A stretch of DNA of 64,000 bases, taken from the NCBI RefSeq assembly GCF_024171925.1, contig NZ_JAMTCO010000005.1, positions 434,001 to 498,000 on the forward strand, in the 5' to 3' direction. Each line of letters starts with the position of its first letter. The stretch's first letter is position 1. The stretch is from Actinokineospora diospyrosa. GTDB lineage: Bacteria; Actinomycetota; Actinomycetes; Mycobacteriales; Pseudonocardiaceae. Below the pieces are notes generated by a model. It was given only the letters and a program-made list of their open reading frames with translations. It was not told the DNA's origin and did not search any database. Shown piece after piece: positions 58,301 to 64,000 of this stretch. The translations under genes and the position numbers were made by a program.

Positions 58301-59329
58301 GTGCCCGTGACCGCGCAGTGCCCCGTCGCCCCGCCCGAGTCGCTGCTGCCCGCGGCCGCCGACCCGACCACGACGATCCTGATGTGGGTGCAGCACCTGC
58401 GGCGCACCTACCTCGTGCACGGCACCAAGTTCATGTTCGCGGCGGCCGCCATCACGGCCATCACCGGTGCGATCAACGCCACTGCGGAGTTCAACTTCCG
58501 GTTTCTCGCGTTCCCGCTGTTCTACTGCGCCATCGCCGTCCTCCAGTTGTCGCCGCTGGGCCCCGGCCGGTGGGCTCTGAAGACCGACGCGCTCCAGGTC
58601 TTGCCGTGGCGACCGGCTCCCGCCCGCGTGCTGCGCGGCCGCCGCGCGACGGCCGCGCTCGAGGTGGTCGTCGACGGCGAGCCGGTGGTGTTGGACGCCC
58701 GGATCGACCCGGCCCACCTGGCGATGGTCACCGACACGGTGTGGCTGGTGCCCGTCGAGGGCCCGGCGTTCCTGCTGCGCGTGCCCGGGTCGCGGGAACT
58801 GTTCCCCGCCAGGCGTGGCAAGCCGGTCGAGGCGACCGCGGTCGCCCCGGTCGAGGTCACCGAGCGCTGGGCACTCTCCCTGCGCGGAACGCTCCTCTCG
58901 GTGGCGGGGCAGTTCGGCTGGGGCGCGGGTTTGGCCGCAGTGCTCGGGGCGGTGCTGCTCGGTCCGGTCGCCGCCGCCCTGACGCTGCTGTCGGTCGTGG
59001 TGATCGCCGTCCCCGTCTTGGCGCTGACCCTGCGCCACCGGCTTTCCGACTTCCGCCTCCCCGGTCTGGTCCGCACCGCCGACTGGGTCCGCGCCGAGGC
59101 CCAGCTGTCCCCCTGGCGATCCCGCCGCGACGGCACCGCCAGCGCCACCGCGACCCTGACGCTCCCGGACGGCACCATCCGCACCGCCACGATGCCCGCC
59201 GCCACCGTCGACCTCCTCGGCGCCGTCTTCGACAGCTCAACCCTGTGGATCGGCGGCACCACCGGCCGCGTCGCCGTCGGCTTCCCGGGCTACCCCCACG
59301 TCGCTGTCGCCGACCTGACGAGCCCGTGA
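58301..59329 (+). CDS. Membrane protein of a duplicated unknown family, second copy
   Basis: About 342 residues with the same layout as its upstream neighbour: a membrane pair (KFMFAAAAITAITGAINATAEFNFRFLAFPLFYCAIAVL), a PH-like domain (LKTDALQVLPWRPAP ... DTVWLVPVEG), a second pair (GLAAVLGAVLLGPVAAALTLLSVVVIAVPVLAL), the conserved LRHRLSDFRLPGLVRTADWV linker and the C-terminal GFPGYPHVAVADLTSP. GTG at 58301 or 58307; no ribosome site. It overlaps a decayed third copy by GTGA. Function unknown. Confidence 0.75.
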   Translation: MPVTAQCPVAPPESLLPAAADPTTTILMWVQHLRRTYLVHGTKFMFAAAAITAITGAINATAEFNFRFLAFPLFYCAIAVLQLSPLGPGRWALKTDALQVLPWRPAPARVLRGRRATAALEVVVDGEPVVLDARIDPAHLAMVTDTVWLVPVEGPAFLLRVPGSRELFPARRGKPVEATAVAPVEVTERWALSLRGTLLSVAGQFGWGAGLAAVLGAVLLGPVAAALTLLSVVVIAVPVLALTLRHRLSDFRLPGLVRTADWVRAEAQLSPWRSRRDGTASATATLTLPDGTIRTATMPAATVDLLGAVFDSSTLWIGGTTGRVAVGFPGYPHVAVADLTSP

Positions 59330-59611
59330 GCGCGGGCAGGCGGTTCCTGCTGATCCTGGTCGGGGTCGGCTACGCCCTCGGCACCCTCATGCTCACCATC
59401 GCCGACCCGGCGCGCGGGCTCGTCACGGGCGCGGCTCTGCGGTGCAGTGGACGGCTCGGTGTGGCACGCCGACATGGCCGCCGCGCCGCGCGCCCTGGTG
59501 GAGCAGTTGGCCGCGACCGGCGGGATCTGGGTAGCGGGGGCGGGAACCCAAGTGGCCGTCGGCTACCCGGACCGCTCGCTGATCGCAGTGGCCCGACTCA
59601 GCTCTCGCTGA
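59326..59611 (+). pseudogene. Decayed third copy of the duplicated membrane-protein family
   Basis: A GTG overlapping the previous stop opens a frame RRFLLILVGVGYALGTLMLTIADPARGL (one membrane-like segment). A second frame from about 59411 then reads GAVDGSVWHADMAAAPRALVEQL followed by GIWVAGAGTQVAVGYPDRSLIAVARLSSR and TGA at 59609-59611. The second part matches the C-termini of the two intact copies (VWVAGTVETGQ...GFPGYP), so the middle of the gene is lost and the frame has shifted near 59411-59447. Confidence 0.65.
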
Positions 59612-59811
59612 CCACAGTCCCGGCGGCCCTATGGGAACCGACGGCAGCTCCGCCCTTCCCGCCACCGACCGCTCCGCCCTCCCGCTGGACGCTCCACCCC
59701 CGCCGCCCAACGGCGACGGCCTCGCGCGCGGCCCAGCCCCCACCCTCTCCGGGGGGCGGCCCCGGTGCCAGTCTACCGGTTCTGACCTGCGGAGAAAGAG
59801 GTTCCGGAAAG

Positions 59812-59840
59812 TTGTGGACAGGCCGGGGGGTTGTGGATAA
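59812..59840 (+). promoter_or_regulatory. Two DnaA-box-like sites
   Basis: TTGTGGACA (59812-59820) and TTGTGGATAA (59831-59840; complement TTATCCACAA, the classical DnaA box). They directly precede the 42 bp tandem array. Only a sequence match. Confidence 0.4.
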
Positions 59841-59847
59841 CTCTGGA

Positions 59848-60110
59848 TGGTCGGCGCCGTTCCGGGCAGGTGGGTGTCCCGGGGAGGGGTGAGCCGCTCC
59901 GGGGAGGTAAGCGTCCCGTGGAAAGGGAGGGGTCGGCGCCGTTAGGGGAGGTGGGGGTCCCCGGAGGTGGGGTGACGCTGTTCCGGGTAGGTAGGCCAGC
60001 CCCACGGAAAGAGGGTCTGATGCCACTCCGAGGACGTGAGGTGTCCTGGAGGGTGGGTCGGTGCTGTTCCGGGGAGGTGGGGCACCCCGGGGGAAGGCGG
60101 GTCGATGCCC
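59848..60110 (+). repeat. Tandem array of ~42 bp units
   Basis: Six diverged units of 40-44 bp, each with a GTCGGCGCCGTTCCGGGGAGGTGGG-like core split here as GTCGGCGCCGTT and CCGGGGAGGTGGG, then a GTCCC or CACC tail. It lies between the decayed gene and lipB. It differs in sequence from the 71 bp arrays. Confidence 0.7.
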
Positions 60111-60216
60111 GCGCCAGTGAAGTAGGCGGCACGCGGGGGCGTGGAGCCATCGCACAGGGCGCGGGCGACCGCGGGGCTGTGGTCCGACAGGCCAATGGGG
60201 CAGCCTGCGAAAGGGG

Positions 60217-60954
60217 TCAGGTCTGGGCGGCCAGCGCGAAGGTGACGCCGGGGCTGGTGGGTTCGGTTCGGCGGACCCAGTGCTCGCTGACCGGCAGGAT
60301 GCCGTCGAGGGCCTCGGGGATCGCGACCGCCGCCAGGGCCAGTACCTCGGCGACGGTCACCGTCCGGCCCAGTTCTTCCGACAGCGAGGTCACGCCCGCG
60401 TCGCGGATGCCGCACGGGACGATGGTGTCGAAGGCGGACAGGTCGGCGTCGCAGTTGATCTGGAAGCCGTGCAGGGTGACGCTGCGTTGGACGCGGATGC
60501 CGATGGCGCCGATCTTGCGCTCCGGGCGGCCGTCGCCTGCGGGCAGCCAGACGCCGCTGCGGCCCTCGACGCGGCCGGTGGGCAGGCCGAGGCGGGCGCA
60601 CACCGCGATGAGGCCCTCCTCCAGGCGGCGCACGTAGTCGACCACGTCGACCGGGTCGGACAGCTTGATGATCGGGTAGCCGACCAGTTGGCCGGGGCCG
60701 TGCCAGGTGATCTTGCCGCCGCGGTCGACGTCGATGACCGCGGTGCCGTCGGTGGGGCGTTCCTCCGGGGTGGTGCGCTTGCCCGCGGTGAACACCGACG
60801 GGTGTTCCAGCAGCAGCAGCGTGTCCTCGCCGGTGCCCTCCGCGCGCGCGTCCACCAGGTCGCGCTGCGTGGCCCAGGCCTCGTGGTAGTCGATCGTGCC
60901 GACTTCGCGCACCGCCACCGGGTGGGTGTCGGCGCGGCAGGAGAAGGTGCTCAC
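60217..60954 (-). CDS. lipB: Octanoyltransferase
   Basis: A 245-residue enzyme that moves octanoyl from ACP to lipoyl domains, the first step of lipoate synthesis. [20 protein letters not shown] is the family signature, followed by RSGVWL, the catalytic Lys in [21 protein letters not shown] and Cys in VPCGI. GTG at 60954 overlaps the PAP2 gene stop as GTGA. It works with LipA (52884-53885) on the E2 protein encoded upstream in the same direction. Confidence 0.96.
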   Translation of the reverse strand: MSTFSCRADTHPVAVREVGTIDYHEAWATQRDLVDARAEGTGEDTLLLLEHPSVFTAGKRTTPEERPTDGTAVIDVDRGGKITWHGPGQLVGYPIIKLSDPVDVVDYVRRLEEGLIAVCARLGLPTGRVEGRSGVWLPAGDGRPERKIGAIGIRVQRSVTLHGFQINCDADLSAFDTIVPCGIRDAGVTSLSEELGRTVTVAEVLALAAVAIPEALDGILPVSEHWVRRTEPTSPGVTFALAAQT

Positions 60955-61559
60955 CCCCCGAGCGTACGCGCGGGCAGCAGCCGCAGCGCGACCCCGGCCA
61001 GCAGCCCGACGGCCACCACGCCCACCGTCGCGCCCACCACGTCGGTCAGCCAGTGCACGTCGAGCAGCACCCGGCACAGCGCGGCGACCACGACCGCCAC
61101 CGCGGACACGGCGACCACCAGCCGCAGCCGGTGGGCCGCCAGCCACGCGCACAGCACGACCGCGGTGAACGCCACCGACGCCACCGACACCACGTGCCCG
61201 CTGGGGAAGCTGAAGTCCGGGTAGTCGCGCGGGCGTGCCCGGTCGAACACCGGCTTCACCAGCGACACCGCCCGGCACACCGCCAGCAGCAGCACGCACC
61301 GCAGCAGCAGCCCCATCAGCCGGGGTCTGCCCCGGTTCACCAGGGCCGCCACGACCAACCCGAGTGCCGCCACCGCAGGCAGTACCGGGCCGAGCACCAG
61401 GCTGCCCGCGTACGCGACCCGGCCCGCCGTGCCCTGCCAGTCGCCGCCGAGGGTGTCGGCGACCGCCACGTCCACCCCGGGCGCCGCACCGGAGACCAGC
61501 TTGCCCAGCACCAGGAACAGACCCAGCAGCAGCACGCCGAGGGTGGCGAGCCGCCTCAC
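60951..61559 (-). CDS. PAP2-family membrane phosphatase
   Basis: A 202-residue membrane protein with about six helices and the three phosphatase motifs: [14 protein letters not shown] and [13 protein letters not shown]. Such enzymes remove phosphate from lipid or polyprenyl phosphates outside the membrane. GTG overlaps the epimerase stop. It lies between lipB and the epimerase without known functional link. Confidence 0.9.
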   Translation of the reverse strand: MRRLATLGVLLLGLFLVLGKLVSGAAPGVDVAVADTLGGDWQGTAGRVAYAGSLVLGPVLPAVAALGLVVAALVNRGRPRLMGLLLRCVLLLAVCRAVSLVKPVFDRARPRDYPDFSFPSGHVVSVASVAFTAVVLCAWLAAHRLRLVVAVSAVAVVVAALCRVLLDVHWLTDVVGATVGVVAVGLLAGVALRLLPARTLGG

Positions 61560-62431
61560 CGCGCCTCCGTGGCCGCCAGCGCCCGCTCGATGGTGTCGTA
61601 CTGGAACCGGAACCCGTTGTCCCGCAACACCTTCGGCGCGACCAGTTGGCTGCGCAGGATCTCGTCGGCGAACTCCCCGGTCGCCAGGCGCAGCGCGGCG
61701 CGGGGCACCGGCAGGAAAGCGGCGCGGGACTTGGTCTTGGCGAAGGCGCGGGTGAACTCGGCGTTGGTGACCGGCGCGGGCCCGACCAGGTTCACCGGGC
61801 CGGAGATGTCGTTGTGCAGCACGAAGGCCAGCGCGGCCACCTCGTCGTCCAGGTGGATCCACGGCATGTACTGGGTGCCGTCGCCGAGCCGACCGCCGAG
61901 GCCGAGGAAGAACAGCGGCCGCAACCGACCCAGCAGCCCGCCGCGCCGCGACAGCACCTGCGCCGAGCGCGCCAGCACCACCCGCGCCCCGGCCGCAGCC
62001 GCCGTCGCGGCCTCCCAGCGCAGGCACAGCTCGGCCAGGAAACCCGAGCCGACCGGGGTCGCCTCGTCGGCGGGACCGGCGGTGTCGCCGTAGTAGCCGA
62101 CCGCGGAACCGTTGACCAGCACCGGGATCGAGTGCTCGGCGACCGCGGCGGCCAGCACCTCGGTCGGCTCGACCCGCGAGTCGAGCAGCACCTGCTTGCG
62201 GGCGTGGCTCCACCGCCGGTCGCCGATCCCGGCGCCGCACAGGTTCACCACGGCGTCCACCCCGGACAGCGCGCCCTCGGCGATGACCCCGGCTGGCGGG
62301 TCCCAGGTGCGCTCGTCGGGGGCCTGCGCCGGGCGCCGCACCAACCGCAGCACCTCGTCGCCCTCGGCGCGCAACCTGGCCACGAGGGCGGATCCGATGA
62401 GGCCGGAGGACCCGGCGACGAGTACGCGCAT
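61556..62431 (-). CDS. TIGR01777/SDR39U1-type epimerase
   Basis: A 291-residue NAD-binding protein of the YfcH/SDR39U1 family. [20 protein letters not shown] is the Rossmann motif; [25 protein letters not shown] and [18 protein letters not shown] are family marks. The true reaction is unknown. It sits directly after the E2 gene, as Rv2216 does in M. tuberculosis. ATG start. Confidence 0.92.
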   Translation of the reverse strand: MRVLVAGSSGLIGSALVARLRAEGDEVLRLVRRPAQAPDERTWDPPAGVIAEGALSGVDAVVNLCGAGIGDRRWSHARKQVLLDSRVEPTEVLAAAVAEHSIPVLVNGSAVGYYGDTAGPADEATPVGSGFLAELCLRWEAATAAAAGARVVLARSAQVLSRRGGLLGRLRPLFFLGLGGRLGDGTQYMPWIHLDDEVAALAFVLHNDISGPVNLVGPAPVTNAEFTRAFAKTKSRAAFLPVPRAALRLATGEFADEILRSQLVAPKVLRDNGFRFQYDTIERALAATEAR

Positions 62432-62492
62432 GCCCTGATCGTCCCAACCATCCCGCTCGCCCGCACGCTCGGGTGATCATCGCCGGGACGGC

Positions 62493-62526
62493 GCGACGGC
62501 CGCCTCCCCGGGGAGACGGCCGTCGC
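62493..62526 (-). terminator. Terminator of the E2 gene
   Basis: A 17 bp palindrome (62493-62509 with 62510-62526, one mismatch, almost no loop) lies 13 bases beyond the E2 stop on the minus strand. Confidence 0.6.
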
Positions 62527-62538
62527 GGTGTTCAGCTA

Positions 62539-64000
62539 CTAGAGCCCGAGGTCGCCCTCGAACGCGCCCTCTTCCAGGCGGTTCTTCACCGCGGTGAGGA
62601 ACCGGCCCGCGTCGGCGCCGTCGACCAGGCGGTGGTCGTAGGTCAGCGCCAGGTAGACCATCGAGCGGATCGCGATCGTGTCGTCGCCGACCGAGTCGGT
62701 CACCACGACCGGCCGCTTCACGACCAGGCCGACCCCCAGGATCGCCACCTGCGGCAGCTGGATGATCGGGGTGTCGAACAGCGCGCCCTGGCTGCCCAGG
62801 TTGGTCAGGTTGAACGTCGCCCCGAACAGCTCGTCCGGGGTGACCTTGTTCGCCCTGGTGCGCCCGGCGAGGTCGGCGATCTTGTGCGAGAGCCCGCTGA
62901 TGCTCAGGTCACCCGCGTCGCGGATGGCCGGGGTGAGCAGGCCGCGCTCGGTGTCCACCGCGATGCCCAGGTGCTCGGCGCCGTGGTAGGTGACCTCGTT
63001 GGTCTCGTCGTTGATCGAGGCGTTGAGCTTCGGGTGCTGCTTGAGCGCCTCGACCGCGGCCTTGGCGAAGAACGGCAGGAACGTCAGCTTGACGCCCTCG
63101 CGCTGCTCGAACGCCGACTTGGACTTGGCCCGCAGCTTGGCGATGCGGGTCACGTCGACCTCGATCACCTGGGTCAGCTGGGCGGCGGTCTGCAGCGACT
63201 CGACCATCCGGCGCGACACGGTCTGGCGCAGGCGGGTCAGCTTCTGCGTGGTGCCGCGCAGCGACGCGTCCGCGCCGGGTGCCGGGGTCGGCGCCTTGGC
63301 GGCCGCAGCGGGCGCCGGGGCGCTCTGCTGGGGGGCGGGAGCGGGGGCCTTCTTGGCCTCCGCGGCGGCGAGCACGTCCTGCTTGCGGATGCGGCCACCG
63401 ACACCGGTGCCGGTCAGCCCGGACAGCTCGATGCCGTGCTCCGCGGCCAGCTTGCGCACCAGCGGCGTCACGTAAGGCGAGCCGTTGGTCGACGAGTCCT
63501 GCTTCGGCGCTTCCTGGCGAGGAGCCTCCTGGCGCGGGGCCGGGGCCTGCTCCTGCTTCGGAGCCTCAGCCTGCGGAGCCTCCTGCTTGGGCGCCTCCGC
63601 CTTGGGGGCCTCCTGCTTCGGGGCCTCCGCCTTCGGGGGCTCGGGGGCCTGCTCCTGCGGTGCGGGCGCGCTGCCCGCCTCACCGATCACGGCGAGCTTG
63701 CCGCCGACCTCGACGGTGGCGTCCTCACCGGCGCTGATCTCCAGCAGGGTGCCCGCGACCGGCGACGGGATCTCGGTGTCGACCTTGTCGGTGGACACCT
63801 CCACCAGCGGCTCGTCGACCTCGACGGAGTCGCCGACCTGCTTGAGCCAGCGGGTGACGGTGCCCTCGGTGACGCTCTCGCCCAGCGCGGGCATGGTCAC
63901 GTCGGTGCCCTTGCCGCTACCGCCGCGCGGCGCGTCGGCCGAGGGCTGCGGGCCGGGGGCCGCCGCTTCCTGCTGCTCGGGCTCCGGCTCGGGCGCCTGC
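62539..64000 (-). CDS. sucB: Dihydrolipoamide acyltransferase, E2 of 2-oxoacid dehydrogenase (5' end outside window)
   Basis: The frame stays open to the window edge, so this is the C-terminal 486 residues of a longer E2. From the edge: a linker (Pro/Glu/Ala-rich), a lipoyl domain with the attachment lysine in [12 protein letters not shown], a long Ala-Pro-Lys-Glu linker with repeated EAPKQ and KAEAPKQ units, a small subunit-binding domain ([24 protein letters not shown]), and the catalytic core ending in [12 protein letters not shown] (HxxxDG). A linker before the visible lipoyl domain implies at least two lipoyl domains. In actinobacteria this protein, named SucB or DlaT, serves pyruvate dehydrogenase with AceE. 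It is not a 2-oxoglutarate-only enzyme by context. Confidence 0.93.
   Translation of the reverse strand, partial: QAPEPEPEQQEAAAPGPQPSADAPRGGSGKGTDVTMPALGESVTEGTVTRWLKQVGDSVEVDEPLVEVSTDKVDTEIPSPVAGTLLEISAGEDATVEVGGKLAVIGEAGSAPAPQEQAPEPPKAEAPKQEAPKAEAPKQEAPQAEAPKQEQAPAPRQEAPRQEAPKQDSSTNGSPYVTPLVRKLAAEHGIELSGLTGTGVGGRIRKQDVLAAAEAKKAPAPAPQQSAPAPAAAAKAPTPAPGADASLRGTTQKLTRLRQTVSRRMVESLQTAAQLTQVIEVDVTRIAKLRAKSKSAFEQREGVKLTFLPFFAKAAVEALKQHPKLNASINDETNEVTYHGAEHLGIAVDTERGLLTPAIRDAGDLSISGLSHKIADLAGRTRANKVTPDELFGATFNLTNLGSQGALFDTPIIQLPQVAILGVGLVVKRPVVVTDSVGDDTIAIRSMVYLALTYDHRLVDGADAGRFLTAVKNRLEEGAFEGDLGL

Larger units (their letters stand above)
59612..60216. other. Non-coding region before lipB stop
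   Basis: About 600 bp without a supported gene. It contains the two DnaA-box-like sites and the 42 bp array listed separately. The rest is GC-rich without clear signal. Confidence 0.5.

Overview
This is a GC-rich (about 70%) chromosomal window from an actinobacterium. Several gene orders point to Pseudonocardiales (Actinokineospora/Saccharothrix-like): fasR-fabD-fabH-acpP-fabF-accD, aceE next to DUF3052 and an AhpE-type peroxiredoxin, sucB/dlaT-epimerase-lipB with lipA nearby, plus lsr2 and DUF3145. The genus is an inference from content and codon use. Many starts are GTG or TTG, and many neighbours share ATGA or GTGA overlaps.

Layout. 1-2.7 kb: the end of a thiamine-diphosphate enzyme, a large repeat element, and two small secreted proteins of unknown role. 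2.8-5.8 kb: a membrane fatty-acid desaturase, its ferredoxin-reductase partner and a divergent TetR regulator with a palindromic operator. 6.2-11.7 kb: an XRE/NTPase regulator, the three-gene transhydrogenase pntAA-pntAB-pntB, a VOC protein and a small membrane protein. 11.6-19.4 kb: a six-gene, translationally coupled glycan operon (GT2, GT4, a flippase-GT4 fusion, a PhyH-type oxygenase, a polysaccharide pyruvyl transferase and a GT39-like membrane transferase). 20-24.6 kb: lsr2, a D-cysteine desulfhydrase-like enzyme, DUF3145 and two membrane proteins. 24.7-31.5 kb: the type II fatty-acid synthase operon with its FasR-like activator. 31.6-34.1 kb: an ECF sigma factor, its membrane partner and a facing lipoprotein related to that partner. 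34.9-39.9 kb: pnuC, aceE, DUF3052, ahpE and tRNA-Val. 40-42.5 kb: a lower-GC PaeR7I/XhoI-type restriction-modification pair next to the tRNA. 42.8-52.1 kb: a secreted serine protease, a large unknown membrane protein, an unusual operon of membrane or secreted proteins including a binding-protein/von Willebrand fusion, and DedA. 52.9-64 kb: lipA, an SDR enzyme, TetR with four operator-like palindromes, two paralogous membrane proteins plus a decayed third copy, lipB, a PAP2 phosphatase, an epimerase and the E2 acyltransferase.

Metabolic links: AceE, the E2 subunit, LipA and LipB belong to one system (2-oxoacid dehydrogenases and their lipoylation); the fab operon and the desaturase make and modify acyl chains.

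The most striking non-coding signal is a repeat family in four intergenic places (about 1.0, 30.1, 52.5 and 56.5 kb). Each copy has a 143-145 nt near-perfect hairpin whose two arms change together between copies, flanked by a degenerate array of roughly 71 bp units. Two copies also carry a longer, highly conserved module with several DnaA-box-like TTGTCCACA motifs. I could not assign this element to a known class.
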